Assembly (NCBI GenBank): GCA_030123525.1
Contig: CP126125.1
Span: 3,472,001 to 3,536,000, forward strand
DNA length: 64,000 bases
Reading direction: 5' to 3'
Source: ELB16-189 sp018266435
GTDB taxonomy: Bacteria > Bacteroidota > Bacteroidia > Cytophagales > Cyclobacteriaceae
Shown: in pieces, positions 49,706-59,551 of the stretch
How the letters are laid out: the number at the start of each line of letters is the position of its first letter
Position numbering within the stretch: position 1 is the stretch's first letter
Made by a program: the position numbers and the translations under genes
Notes under the pieces: model-generated
The model's input: only the letters and a program-made list of their open reading frames with translations
Told to the model about the DNA's origin: nothing
Databases searched by the model: none

Positions 49706-50535
49706 TCTTTCAATGCAAAAGTCTTATCCAATTTCACTCTTCCATCAATCTCCTTTACGGTGCAGCATTCATTTACAGGATCATGCTCTAAGAATAATAT
49801 GTACTTATTGGCCGCAGCCTCTTTTAAAAAGATTTCTTTCTCTTCGAGCGTAATCAACGGGCGTGTGTCATAACCCATCACATACGGCAACGGGATATGG
49901 CCGGCAGACGGAAGCAAGTCGGCAACGAAGCAAATAATTTTGTCTTTGTATTTTATTTTGGGCACCATCATCTTATCGGTATGGCCCGAAGCATAAAAAA
50001 TATCAAACTGAGAAAAGGGCGATGGTTTGTTGAGATCGGTAAAATGAAGATGACCGCTCTCTTGCATAGGCCAAATGTTTTCTTTTAGAAAACTGGCTTT
50101 CTCTCGTGCGTTGGGTTGGGTGGCCCACTGCCAATGATCGGCATTGCTCCAATACTTTGCATTTTTAAATACCAACTCAAGTTTATCGTTTTCTTTTTTT
50201 ATACCGCCTCCGCAATGATCAAAATGCAAGTGAGAAAGAAACATGTCGGTGATGTCTTCTTCACTGAAGCCAAGTTGATTCAAACTCTTGGTCAAAGAAT
50301 CTTCTCCATGTAAATAATAATGTTTAAAAAATTCAGGGCTTTGTTTGGCGCCAATTCCATTATCAATCAAAATCAATTGATCTCCATCCTCAATCAACAG
50401 ACAACGCATGGCCCACGTACACAAGTTGTTGGCATCGGCCGGGTTTGTTCTTTGCCATATTGATTTAGGCACTACCCCAAACATAGCACCACCATCCAAT
50501 TTAAAAAAACCGGTATTAATTACATGAAGCGTCAT
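49696..50535 (-). CDS. MBL-fold metallo-hydrolase
   Basis: A 279-residue metallo-beta-lactamase-fold hydrolase. The zinc motif H-x-H-x-D-H is HLHFDHCGG, followed by an ASGHTD segment, ADLLPSAGH and LEHDP as the remaining metal and motif positions. The N-terminal strand and MRCLLIEDGDQLILIDNGIG fit the fold. It resembles the AiiA/AHL-lactonase-like and YflN-like group; the exact ester or thioester substrate is not inferable. It is cytoplasmic. It is downstream of accA by 67 bp on the same strand. Confidence 0.9.
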   Translation of the reverse strand: MTLHVINTGFFKLDGGAMFGVVPKSIWQRTNPADANNLCTWAMRCLLIEDGDQLILIDNGIGAKQSPEFFKHYYLHGEDSLTKSLNQLGFSEEDITDMFLSHLHFDHCGGGIKKENDKLELVFKNAKYWSNADHWQWATQPNAREKASFLKENIWPMQESGHLHFTDLNKPSPFSQFDIFYASGHTDKMMVPKIKYKDKIICFVADLLPSAGHIPLPYVMGYDTRPLITLEEKEIFLKEAAANKYILFLEHDPVNECCTVKEIDGRVKLDKTFALKEIL

Positions 50536-50602
50536 TATGAATTTTAAAGGTTGCCGATTGCAAATTACAGATAATCAGAAATCTTGAACTTGAAGTTTGT
50601 CG

Positions 50603-51553
50603 TCATTCTTTCACCACACCCATGGCACAGAATTTATTGATGCGCTGATCAATCCGTTCTTCGTCCGACAGTTTGCTCAGCTCAGCAAAATTCTCTAAAA
50701 TAACTTTCTTTACCTCGGCTGCCATGGTTTTAACATCCGTATGTGCACCGCCCAGTGGTTCTTTAATGATGCCGTCAATCAATTTGTTTTGCAGCATGTC
50801 TTTAGCCGTCAGCTTCAACACCTCGGCAGCTTGTTCTTTGTATTCCCAACTGCGCCATAAAATAGAAGAGCACGACTCCGGAGAGATTACGGAATACCAC
50901 GTGTTCTCCAGCATCAAAACCCGGTCGCCAATGGCTATACCTAAGGCACCGCCCGATGCACCCTCTCCTATGATGATGCAAATCACCGGCACTTTGAGCA
51001 TAAACATTTCCTTCAGGTTGCGAGCAATGGCTTCGCCTTGTCCGCGCTCTTCTGCCTCCAAACCTGGAAACGCACCGGGTGTATCAATGAATGTAACAAT
51101 GGGTTTGTTAAATTTTTCGGCCATCTTCATTAACCGCAATGCCTTGCGGTAGCCTTCGGGATTGGCCATGCCAAAATTGCGCATCTGGCGCTGTTTAGTA
51201 TTTCTTCCTTTTTGCTGCCCAATGAACATAAAGGTTTGCCCATCCACAGAACCCAATCCACCCACCATGGCTTTGTCATCGGCCACGTTGCGGTCGCCAA
51301 ACAATTCAATAAAGTCGGTGGTGATTTCGTAAATATAATCGAGGGTGTAGGGCCGGTCGGGGTGGCGTGAGAGTTGCACGCGTTGCCAGCCGGTGAGGTT
51401 TTCAAATGTTTCCTTTTTCAAGTCGATAATTTTATTTTCCAGTGCAAGGATTGCTTGCTGCACGGTGCTATCACTTCCATCGGCCAATTGCTTCATGTCG
51501 TTCAACTTTGACTCCAGCTCAGCTATCGGTTTTTCAAAATCCAATAAATTCAT
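50603..51553 (-). CDS. accA: Acetyl-CoA carboxylase carboxyltransferase subunit alpha
   Basis: Transfers carboxyl from biotin carrier protein to acetyl-CoA, forming malonyl-CoA. The 316 residues begin at the ATG at 51553 (NLLDFEKPIAELESKL); an upstream in-frame start at 51574 is less likely. Blocks: LTGWQRVQLSRHPDRPYTLDYI, FELFGDR region, IGQQKGRN, NFGMANPEGYRKALRLM, TFIDTPGAFPGLEAEERGQ and VPVICIIIGEGASGGALGI. The beta subunit gene is not in the window. Birds-eye context: it shares the genome with birA at 37712. Confidence 0.96.
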   Translation of the reverse strand: MNLLDFEKPIAELESKLNDMKQLADGSDSTVQQAILALENKIIDLKKETFENLTGWQRVQLSRHPDRPYTLDYIYEITTDFIELFGDRNVADDKAMVGGLGSVDGQTFMFIGQQKGRNTKQRQMRNFGMANPEGYRKALRLMKMAEKFNKPIVTFIDTPGAFPGLEAEERGQGEAIARNLKEMFMLKVPVICIIIGEGASGGALGIAIGDRVLMLENTWYSVISPESCSSILWRSWEYKEQAAEVLKLTAKDMLQNKLIDGIIKEPLGGAHTDVKTMAAEVKKVILENFAELSKLSDEERIDQRINKFCAMGVVKE

Positions 51554-51595
51554 ATTTACAATTTTGTGGAACAAAAATAACCATTTTACACAATG

Positions 51596-52720
51596 TCAGG
51601 GTTTACCCAACACCTCTTCCAGTTTCTGATCCAGAGCCGGTCCTCGCAAATTCTTGGCAATGATTTTTCCGGTTTTATCGAGCAGGATTGAGTAAGGGAT
51701 GGCATTGATATTGTAATCATGTGCGGCTTGGCTGTCAAAATATTTTAAATCAGAAACGTGTGTCCAAACCAATCCGTCTTCTTTAATGGCTTGCAGCCAA
51801 TCTTCCTTGGTGCGATCGAGCGAAACTGAAAATACTTCAAAGCCTTTGCCTTTAAATTTGTGATAGGCCTTCACTACGTTTGGATTTTCTCTGCGGCAGG
51901 GGCCGCACCACTTCGCCCAAAAATCAATGAGTACATACTTACCGCGCAGCGATGACAACTTCACTACTTGTCCTTCGGGGTTAGGCAACGCAATTTCAGG
52001 TGCCACCTGACCAATAGCCGTAGCTTTTGCCTTGCTTACCAAGTCTGCAAGTGTTTTGGTGTATGAGTAGGTCGGCCAGCTTTTTTTAAATTTTTCTACC
52101 GATGAAGAAAGCAAATTAAAATTCTTGTCTTTGTCTACAATGTTGGGATCATTCAATAAATAGAAAAGAGCCAGTGATGGTTGTTGTTGGCTTAAGAGAT
52201 CAATGATCTTTTGTTTATTCTTATCTAATTGTGCTAAATATTTCGATCGCAGCTCTTCTACTTTTTTTTCGTCTTTGGCATTGGCTGCCACCTGAAACTC
52301 GGTCTCGATTAATTTTAATTCTGGATCATCCTGCAGCCCCTGGTACATGGCCTGCGCTTTTTCATACAGTTCATGGTCGGGCGAACCTTTGATTTCCACT
52401 TTACCTTGCACATTGTTTCCATCTACGTTCAATTCAATGTTGCTGTGGTCTACCATTATGTTTACTGCCTGCTTTCCATAAAAATTGATACCAAAAACCA
52501 TGGGCTGAGTCAGGTGTAGCGTTTTGCTGAACGTATTGTCTGAGTTTAAGGTAATAACATCCTGCACCCCTTCGGCTTGTATTTGTATTGTGCCTTGTTG
52601 AGGAAAATTTACTTTGCCCTTCAGCACTACATCCCAGCCGGTGGCATCTGTCTCGGGTTTTTTTTCTGGACTGCAGGCCAATGAACTGAATAGCAAAAAG
52701 AAGTTGATTAGTAATCTCAT
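51596..52720 (-). CDS. TlpA-like thioredoxin-domain lipoprotein
   Basis: A 374-residue envelope thiol-disulfide oxidoreductase. The signal ends in lipobox SLAC (Cys16). Residues about 27-125 are a DUF4369-like beta domain; a helical linker follows. From about 235 comes the AhpC/TSA-TlpA domain with active site WCGPC (KWCGPCRRENP) and the cis-Pro loop INAIPYSILLDKTG. Such proteins reduce periplasmic disulfides or support cytochrome maturation. It lies between gatB and accA on one strand, with gaps of 55 and 42 bp, so co-transcription is possible. Confidence 0.92.
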   Translation of the reverse strand: MRLLINFFLLFSSLACSPEKKPETDATGWDVVLKGKVNFPQQGTIQIQAEGVQDVITLNSDNTFSKTLHLTQPMVFGINFYGKQAVNIMVDHSNIELNVDGNNVQGKVEIKGSPDHELYEKAQAMYQGLQDDPELKLIETEFQVAANAKDEKKVEELRSKYLAQLDKNKQKIIDLLSQQQPSLALFYLLNDPNIVDKDKNFNLLSSSVEKFKKSWPTYSYTKTLADLVSKAKATAIGQVAPEIALPNPEGQVVKLSSLRGKYVLIDFWAKWCGPCRRENPNVVKAYHKFKGKGFEVFSVSLDRTKEDWLQAIKEDGLVWTHVSDLKYFDSQAAHDYNINAIPYSILLDKTGKIIAKNLRGPALDQKLEEVLGKP

Positions 52721-52775
52721 GTTAATTTATGATTATGAATTTTAAATTCTGAAATATTGAACTTTTAGTATAAAG

Positions 52776-54245
52776 CTAACGGATAACCATTTCAGATAGT
52801 TTCTTCACCAGCAAGTCATTGGTTTGCTTAAAATCTATCTTGTCTTTGGTTCTTTTTTTTATCTCTCCCATAAACATGGCCACAACTCCTTTTTTACCTT
52901 TTTGGTATTCTTCCACTTTTACCGGAAATTCTTTAATCACTTCATCAATTATGAGGCCAACCAAATTTTCGTCATGCGTTTGAATTAAGTTCAGGCGCGC
53001 TGCTTCATTCAAAATATTTATGTCGGGCTTTTCAATCAACAGCGGCAGTACTTGCTGAACAGCTACCGTATGACTAAACTGTTTTCGCACAACTAAAGTA
53101 ATCAATTCAGCCAATTTCAACGGTTGTACCGGAAATTCTTTGATCGTACATTTTTTTTCATTCAGGTATGATTTTACCGGTCCCATCAGCCAGTTAGCAT
53201 TTTCTTTAAACAAACTGTTGTGTGAACAAAGTTCATCATAATACCATGCAATCTCTTTTTCATCGGTTAAAACTTGTGCATCGTACTCCGAAAGTTTGTA
53301 GACCGAAATAAACCGGATAAATAATTCATTGGGGAGTGCGGGCATTTGCGATTTAATTCGCTCAAGCCACTCTTCTGAAATGTGAACGGGGCTCAGATCA
53401 GGATCAGGAAAATAGCGGTAGTCATTCAATTCCTCTTTGGTGCGCATGGCGTAGGTTTTGCCATCGGTTATATTAAATGTTCGCGTTTCAGAAATTACCG
53501 GTTCACCTTTTTCGAGTAAATTAATCTGGCGGTCTGTTTCAAAATCAATCGCTCGCTGCACGTGTTTAAACGAGTTCATGTTTTTAATTTCCACTTTTTT
53601 ACCAAGAACCGTTGAGTTTTTGAGCTTGACCGAGACATTGGCATCGCAACGAAGCGAGCCCTCTTCCATGTTGCCATCGCAAACTTCGAGGTAACGAACT
53701 AATTTTCTGATTTCCAATAACACCAAAGCGGCTTCTTCTGAACTTTCAATTTCTGGCTGGGTAACGATTTCGATCAATGGTACGCCCGCCCGGTTGAAAT
53801 CAAGCAAGGTGTCTTTTTCATTTTCGAGGTGAATGGATTTGCCTGCATCTTCTTCGAGGTGAATCCGGTTTAGTGCAATATTTTTTTCAATGCCGCTTTT
53901 CGTTTTGATGGTGATAAACCCTCCCTTGCAAATCGGGGTGCGGTCTTGTGTAACCTGATAACCCTTGGGGAGATCAGGATAAAAATAATTCTTACGATCG
54001 AAAATCTGGTAACGTGAAATCTCAGCATGACAGGCTAGTCCCATCTTTATGGCGTGTTCAACTACCGATTTGTTTTGTTTGGGTAATGTGCCGGGGTGAG
54101 CCAGTGTAATCACGCCCACATGCGAATTTGGCGAGCCCCCGTACTCGGCCGAATCAGCAGCAAAGATTTTGCTCTTCGTTAACAGTTGCGCGTGAACCTC
54201 AAGACCGATGACCACTCCATATTTTTCTTTTGCCTGAGCACTCAT
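52776..54245 (-). CDS. gatB: Asp/Glu-tRNA amidotransferase subunit B
   Basis: Converts misacylated Glu-tRNA-Gln or Asp-tRNA-Asn to the amidated forms, with GatA and GatC. The 489 residues start with the family block VVIGLEVHAQL, then HPGTLPKQNKSVVEHAIKMGLA, FDRKNYFYPDLPKGYQVTQ and EDAGKSIH. The C-terminal helical and YqeY-like tail is complete (LVGLIIDEVIKEFP...GKKGVVAMFMGEI). No gatA or gatC is in the window. It begins 4 bp after the alaS stop codon on the same strand, so it is very likely co-transcribed. Confidence 0.96.
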   Translation of the reverse strand: MSAQAKEKYGVVIGLEVHAQLLTKSKIFAADSAEYGGSPNSHVGVITLAHPGTLPKQNKSVVEHAIKMGLACHAEISRYQIFDRKNYFYPDLPKGYQVTQDRTPICKGGFITIKTKSGIEKNIALNRIHLEEDAGKSIHLENEKDTLLDFNRAGVPLIEIVTQPEIESSEEAALVLLEIRKLVRYLEVCDGNMEEGSLRCDANVSVKLKNSTVLGKKVEIKNMNSFKHVQRAIDFETDRQINLLEKGEPVISETRTFNITDGKTYAMRTKEELNDYRYFPDPDLSPVHISEEWLERIKSQMPALPNELFIRFISVYKLSEYDAQVLTDEKEIAWYYDELCSHNSLFKENANWLMGPVKSYLNEKKCTIKEFPVQPLKLAELITLVVRKQFSHTVAVQQVLPLLIEKPDINILNEAARLNLIQTHDENLVGLIIDEVIKEFPVKVEEYQKGKKGVVAMFMGEIKKRTKDKIDFKQTNDLLVKKLSEMVIR

Positions 54246-54249
54246 AAAA

Positions 54250-56850
54250 TCAAATCATAGATTTGACTCTTGCCAATACAGCATCCAGCCCATTCAGGTT
54301 TTTCCCTCCAGCTGTGGCAAAGAAAGGTTGCCCGCCTCCACCTCCTTCTATTTCTTTGGCCAATTCTTTCACCATGTTGCCGGCATGAAATTGATTGGCT
54401 GCCGCCAGCTTCTCTCCGATCATTACGGCTACTTGCGGCTTGCCTTCTACTTCTGCGGCCAGCACTAACAACAAATCATCAAATTGATTGCGCAAGGCAT
54501 AGGCCAGGTTTTTCAACACCTCGGCATTGGGTACAGAAATTTTTTCCAGAATCAATGTTCTTCCGTTAGCCTTCGTGGCCTTAGTTGCCAGGTATTCTTT
54601 CAATGAATGAGCTTGCTGCTGATAAACCATCTCCAGTTTTTTTTCTAACTGATGCTTTTCTTCAATCAGATTTTGCAAGGAAGCCACAGTGTCTTTTGGG
54701 TTTTTGAGCAACGTTTTTATTTCGTGCAACAATGCCAACGATCCATTTACAAATTGTTGCGCTCCCTCCGCTGTAACGGCCTCAATTCTGCGCACACCCG
54801 CTGCCACTGAGCTTTCAGAAACGATTTTGAAGAGCCCGATTTTGCCCGTGGCCGAAACGTGCGTGCCGCCACACAACTCGACTGAAAATTTCGGATCAAA
54901 CGTAATCACCCGCACAAACTCACCGTATTTTTCGCCAAACAAGGCCATCGCTCCCATTTTCTTAGCCTGATCAATAGGAACATTGTGTTGCTCGTTCAAC
55001 AAAATGTTTTCCCTGATTTTTTCATTTACGATTGTCTCCACTTTGGCCATCTCTTCGTGCGTCAATGCAGCAAAATGCGAAAAATCAAAACGCAGGATTT
55101 TTTCATTGACCAGCGAACCTTTTTGCTCTACGTGTGTGCCCAGCACCTGGCGCAGTGCGGCATGCAGCAAGTGTGTAGCCGAGTGATTATCCATCGTCAA
55201 TTCACGTTTGCGTTTATCTACTTTGGCAATAAATGCAGCCGAAAAACTCTCGGGAAGTCTTTCGGCAACGTGAACGATCAGTTCGTTTTCTTTTTTAGTA
55301 TCAGTGATATAAATTTTTTCATTGACCGACTCGATCACGCCCGTATCACCCACCTGGCCCCCGCTTTCGGCATAGAAGGGTGTTTGATCAAACACTAGCT
55401 GAAAGAGTTCTTTGTTCTTCTGCTTAATCATCCGATACTTCACAATCCGAATCTCGCTCTCCAGGTTTTCATAACCGGTAAATTCTGTTTTTTGGTCAGT
55501 GTCAATCACCATCCAATCACCGGTTTCTTTTGTGGCATCGGCTTTGGAGCGTAATTTTTGTTTGGCCATTTCTTCCTTAAACCCATTCTCATCTACAGAC
55601 CAACCGTTTTCTCTGGCTATCAGTGAAGTGAGGTCAAATGGGAACCCAAATGTGTCGTACAATTCAAAAGCCTGGATACCAGAAATTGCTTTATTAAAAT
55701 TTTCGATCAACCGAAGCCCTCTATCCAGTGTTCTCAAAAACGAAATCTCTTCCTCATGCACTACTCTGGTTACATACTCTTCCTGTTTATGTAATTCAGG
55801 GAAAACATCTTTCAGTTGCAGGGCGAGCAAGGGCACTAGCCGGTGCATAAACGGTTCTTTAAACCCAAGGTAAGAAAACCCGTAGCGCACCGCCCGTCTT
55901 AAAATCCGTCTGATCACGTACCCTGCGCCTGTATTGCTGGGGAGTTGGCCATCGGCAATGGCAAACGCCACCGCCCGGATGTGGTCAGCCATTACGCGCA
56001 CTGCTATGTCTTTCTTAGCCTCCGTTCCGTATTTGTATTGATTGGAATGAAGACAAATGAAATCCATCATCGGGCGAAACACATCAGTATCGTAGTTTGA
56101 TGTCTTTTTTTGGATTGCCATACACAACCGCTCGAAACCCATGCCGGTATCTACATGTTGTGCCGGAAGTTTTTCTAATGAACCATCGGCTTTGCGGTTG
56201 AACTCCATAAACACCAGATTCCAAATCTCCACAACTTGCGGATGGTCATTATTAACCAACTCTTTGCCGGGTTTCTTTTTTACTTCATCATCAGAACGCA
56301 AGTCAATGTGTATTTCCGAGCACGGCCCGCACGGCCCTTGCTCGCCCATTTCCCAGAAGTTATCTTTTTTGATTCCGTACAAAATACGGTCGGCACCGAT
56401 GTGCTGCATCCATAAATTTTCAGCATCCGTGTCAACCGGAAGGTGGTCGGCCTTGTCGCCACCAAACACCGTAACATACAGCCGGTCTTTGGGAAGGTGA
56501 TAAACTTCAGTCAATAATTCCCATGCCCAGGCAATAGCATCTTTTTTAAAATAGTCGCCAAAACTCCAGTTACCCAGCATCTCAAACATTGTATGGTGGT
56601 AGGTATCAAGCCCCACATCTTCCAGGTCATTGTGCTTGCCGCTCACGCGCAAACATTTTTGTGTATCTGCTACACGATTGTAAGACGATTGGGCATTGCC
56701 TAAAAAATAATCTTTGAACTGCACCATGCCTGAGTTGGTGAAGAGCAGTGTGGGGTCATTTTTCAGCACCAAAGGTGCAGAAGGCACAATTTTATGTCCT
56801 TTACTTTCGAAAAAATCTAAAAACTTCTGTCTGACGGTTGCGCAATCCAT
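54250..56850 (-). CDS. alaS: Alanyl-tRNA synthetase
   Basis: Charges tRNA-Ala in the cytoplasm. The 866 residues show the class II aminoacylation domain (KGHKIVPSAPLVLKNDPTLLFTNSGMVQFK), the tRNA-recognition segment, and the editing domain with HNSATHLLHAAL and CGGTHVSATGKIG (Zn ligands His, His, Cys, His). The C-Ala domain follows (GGGGGQPFFATAGGKN). Length is normal. It is the first gene of the alaS-gatB run and is divergent from the M23 pair (113 bp between starts). Confidence 0.97.
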   Translation of the reverse strand: MDCATVRQKFLDFFESKGHKIVPSAPLVLKNDPTLLFTNSGMVQFKDYFLGNAQSSYNRVADTQKCLRVSGKHNDLEDVGLDTYHHTMFEMLGNWSFGDYFKKDAIAWAWELLTEVYHLPKDRLYVTVFGGDKADHLPVDTDAENLWMQHIGADRILYGIKKDNFWEMGEQGPCGPCSEIHIDLRSDDEVKKKPGKELVNNDHPQVVEIWNLVFMEFNRKADGSLEKLPAQHVDTGMGFERLCMAIQKKTSNYDTDVFRPMMDFICLHSNQYKYGTEAKKDIAVRVMADHIRAVAFAIADGQLPSNTGAGYVIRRILRRAVRYGFSYLGFKEPFMHRLVPLLALQLKDVFPELHKQEEYVTRVVHEEEISFLRTLDRGLRLIENFNKAISGIQAFELYDTFGFPFDLTSLIARENGWSVDENGFKEEMAKQKLRSKADATKETGDWMVIDTDQKTEFTGYENLESEIRIVKYRMIKQKNKELFQLVFDQTPFYAESGGQVGDTGVIESVNEKIYITDTKKENELIVHVAERLPESFSAAFIAKVDKRKRELTMDNHSATHLLHAALRQVLGTHVEQKGSLVNEKILRFDFSHFAALTHEEMAKVETIVNEKIRENILLNEQHNVPIDQAKKMGAMALFGEKYGEFVRVITFDPKFSVELCGGTHVSATGKIGLFKIVSESSVAAGVRRIEAVTAEGAQQFVNGSLALLHEIKTLLKNPKDTVASLQNLIEEKHQLEKKLEMVYQQQAHSLKEYLATKATKANGRTLILEKISVPNAEVLKNLAYALRNQFDDLLLVLAAEVEGKPQVAVMIGEKLAAANQFHAGNMVKELAKEIEGGGGGQPFFATAGGKNLNGLDAVLARVKSMI

Positions 56851-56963
56851 TGAATGAGGCCTGTTTACGGGTTAAAAAAAATCCTATATTGCGAAGTTAT
56901 TCCTTAATAAAAGGCCAAAATTAGGGTACTAATGGCCATAATAAAAGGAAAAGTTTTAACCGG

Positions 56964-57920
56964 ATGTCGAAACCCCACTACCGATACAACCCCAAAACCC
57001 TGCGCTACGAGCGTATCGAGTTTTCCGTTTGGCGATTTTTAGGTTCGTTCATCTCCTATTTGGCCTTTGCCAGCTTCTTTTTTGTGACCCTCAACCTCTT
57101 GCAGAACTCACTCATCGAAACCGATCTTGAAAAGTCGTTGCGACAGGAAAATAACGCATTAGTGGTTTACAAAGCTTCTCTCATTGGCCAACTGAATGAC
57201 TCTAAAAGCCAACTAAAAGATTTGCAGCAAAAAGAAGCCGGATTGTACCAAGAGTTATTTGAAGCTACTCCCGAAAAATCCCGGGAAGAAACCCTGTCCT
57301 TGCCTCACCCAACCGACACAGAAGCCCAGCTTGATTATTTGCAGCACTGGGCACAATTGACCAAAAATAAGTCGCAGAAAAATAACGATTTATTAAGCCA
57401 ATATTTAAATATTGATAAAAGCGATTTGCCCTTGTTATTTAATTTACCAAGTGGGCAGCCCATCGCAAACATTACACCCGATAATCTGATTTCAGGATTT
57501 GGCATACGAATTAATCCCTTTCATAAAGCCAAATACCACCACGATGGAGTTGACCTGAGTTTTACTAAAGGAACTGACGTAGTGGCCACAGGCAATGGAA
57601 AAGTATTGAATTTTTCTTACTCGGCTATATCAGAAGGAGGTTTAGGCAATTACATTGACATTGACCACGGCAACGGCATTATCAGCCGCTATGCACACCT
57701 TCACGATGTAAATGTTAGCTGGGGGCAAAAAATTAAAAAAGGTCAAAAGATTGGCACGGTAGGCAGTACGGGAGCATCAGCTGCCCCTCATCTTCATTAT
57801 GAGATAATCAAAGACGGAAAACCAGTGAACCCCATGGTGTATATGGTTGAGGCTGTCTCCGCTGAGGCTCACGATCAATTAACCGTTAAATCAAAAAAAC
57901 TAAATCAATCACTCGACTGA
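56964..57920 (+). CDS. M23 family metallopeptidase, first of a tandem pair
   Basis: A 318-residue cell-wall peptidase. It begins with a short motif (PHYRYNPKTLRYERIEF) shared with the next gene. A membrane helix (about residues 27-47) and a coiled coil (about 50-145) follow. The LytM domain has H-x3-D (HHDGVD), the third ligand region (RYAHLHDV) and H-x-H (HLHYEI), so the zinc site is complete. It probably cleaves peptidoglycan cross-links in the periplasm. Its stop overlaps the next start by 1 bp. Confidence 0.92.
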   Translation: MSKPHYRYNPKTLRYERIEFSVWRFLGSFISYLAFASFFFVTLNLLQNSLIETDLEKSLRQENNALVVYKASLIGQLNDSKSQLKDLQQKEAGLYQELFEATPEKSREETLSLPHPTDTEAQLDYLQHWAQLTKNKSQKNNDLLSQYLNIDKSDLPLLFNLPSGQPIANITPDNLISGFGIRINPFHKAKYHHDGVDLSFTKGTDVVATGNGKVLNFSYSAISEGGLGNYIDIDHGNGIISRYAHLHDVNVSWGQKIKKGQKIGTVGSTGASAAPHLHYEIIKDGKPVNPMVYMVEAVSAEAHDQLTVKSKKLNQSLD

Positions 57921-58876
57921 TGGCTCTGCACTACACATATAACCAAGAAACCTGCAGGTATGAACCAGTTGTTGTCAGCCCCAAGCGCTTTGCTAAAAAA
58001 TCGTTTCGTTTTTTAGGTTTATCTTTTTTATTGGGTGCTGCCTTTTTAGGCTATTATAATTTAAAATACGATTTTTTAGATGAGCGGATTGAACGCGAAA
58101 CGAATGAGCAACTAAAAACTGAATGGCAACTTCTACAAGAAGAGTTGGAAAAGACTTCTGCTCACCTAACTAAGATTGAAGACACAGACGACCACAATTT
58201 CAGAACGATCCTTGAATTAGAACCTCTACCGCAAAGCATACGCGAAGCCGGTACCGGTGGTCGCGAAAAAGAAAGTGACCAGGTTGGTTATCCGCTGATT
58301 AGAAACTCCATTGCCTTAGCCGACAAAATCAGCAATCGCCTTACCATTGAACAACAATCAATGGATGAATTGAATAAGCAACTGGAGGCCAAGCAACATG
58401 AACGCGCCTCGCGACCGGCTATTCAGCCAATCAGCAACCATAACCTGATTCGCCTGAACACCATTTTTGGCCTTCGCCTGCACCCAATCTTTAATTACGT
58501 TCGTCCGCACAACGGCCTGGACTTAACCGCAGCTTATGGCACACCCGTTTACGCTTCGGCTTATGGTGTGGTGGTTTTTGCTGAACCCAATACCGGTTAT
58601 GGCAATGTGATTTTTGTCAATCACGGTTATGGGTTTGAAACAAGGTATGCCCATTTGTCCCGTTACAACGTAAAAAAAGGAGATCGGGTAAAGCGTGGTC
58701 AATTGATTGGTTTTGTAGGCAGTACAGGAACTTCTACCAACAATCATCTGCACTACGAAGTGATTTATAACGGCAAGTACATCAATCCAATTTCATTTTT
58801 AAATACCGATCTTACACAGGAAGAGTACAACCGGCTCATTCAGCACAAACACGAGCAACCGGTAGCAGAAAAGTAA
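57920..58876 (+). CDS. M23 family metallopeptidase, second of a tandem pair
   Basis: A 318-residue paralogue of the preceding gene, of identical length. N-terminal LHYTYNQETCRYEPVVVSPKRF mirrors the upstream motif. A membrane helix at about 32-50 and a coiled coil at about 58-150 follow. The LytM domain has H-x3-D (HNGLD), RYAHLSRY and H-x-H (HLHYEV). Both copies therefore keep the full zinc site, unlike the NlpD/EnvC class of degenerate LytM. The ATG overlaps the upstream TGA by one base, so the pair is translationally coupled. Confidence 0.92.
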   Translation: MALHYTYNQETCRYEPVVVSPKRFAKKSFRFLGLSFLLGAAFLGYYNLKYDFLDERIERETNEQLKTEWQLLQEELEKTSAHLTKIEDTDDHNFRTILELEPLPQSIREAGTGGREKESDQVGYPLIRNSIALADKISNRLTIEQQSMDELNKQLEAKQHERASRPAIQPISNHNLIRLNTIFGLRLHPIFNYVRPHNGLDLTAAYGTPVYASAYGVVVFAEPNTGYGNVIFVNHGYGFETRYAHLSRYNVKKGDRVKRGQLIGFVGSTGTSTNNHLHYEVIYNGKYINPISFLNTDLTQEEYNRLIQHKHEQPVAEK

Positions 58877-59075
58877 ACCGACTCTGACAAGAAAAAATCA
58901 GTATTGAAATAGATTTTTTTAGATCAAACAGAATAACTGATTCATCTGCCTTCCCTATATACATCTACTCTCTAAAATAGAATCGAATATTTTTTCTGTA
59001 AATAAATCTTTCTTAGCCAAGAAACGTTAACAGAAAAAAATGTGAATACGTTGTTGATGATTTTTTTTTACCTAA

Positions 59076-59105
59076 TTGTTTCCAGAGAAAAGAATTATTA
59101 CTTTG
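59076..59105 (+). promoter_or_regulatory. Bacteroidota-type promoter of the MerR-family gene
   Basis: TTG (59076-59078) and TTACTTTG (59098-59105) are separated by 19 bp, the same arrangement as at 7107-7136. It ends 35 bp before the ATG at 59141. Confidence 0.55.
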
Positions 59106-59140
59106 CATCAGTTCTTTAGTGAACATCCCTAAATCACTTC

Positions 59141-59479
59141 ATGGCCTACAAAGAAAAGGAAATAGAAAAACTCTACTACTCAATCGGAGAAGTGGCTGAG
59201 CAATTCAATGTGGCCCCCTCACTCATCCGATTTTGGGAATCAGAGTTTGACATCATCCAGCCAAAGAAAAACAGAAAAGGCAATCGCCAGTTTACCAAAG
59301 AAGACATTGAAAGCATCCGCACCATCTATCATTTGGTCAAACAAAAAGGATTTACGCTTCAGGGAGCAAAAGAAATGTTGAAAAACGACAGTCAGGCTGT
59401 GAAAGACAAGATGGAGATGTATGAGTCACTCAAAAAAATCCGCCAGTTTCTGGTAGAGGTCCGCGACAAACTTCAATAA
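59141..59479 (+). CDS. MerR-family transcriptional regulator
   Basis: A 112-residue DNA-binding protein. The MerR winged helix is at residues 11-80: YYSIGEVAEQFNVAPSLIRFWESEFDIIQPKKNRKGNRQFTKEDIESI, with a dimerisation helix after it. No C-terminal effector domain or metal cysteines, so no ligand is indicated. It lies 264 bp downstream of the M23 pair and 72 bp upstream of dprA on the same strand. This small MerR near M23 genes is seen in other Bacteroidota; a role in envelope control is only inferred. Confidence 0.9.
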   Translation: MAYKEKEIEKLYYSIGEVAEQFNVAPSLIRFWESEFDIIQPKKNRKGNRQFTKEDIESIRTIYHLVKQKGFTLQGAKEMLKNDSQAVKDKMEMYESLKKIRQFLVEVRDKLQ

Positions 59480-59551
59480 GGTTTAGTTTTAATAGTGAGT
59501 TAAGAAGTTATGGATTACACAATTTTCCATATAACTCTTTAATCAACAACT

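Noticed and set aside
58877..59140. Small gene or RNA in the 264-bp gap before merR
   Set aside because: Only AT-rich sequence and the merR promoter are visible; there is no convincing ORF or stable hairpin.
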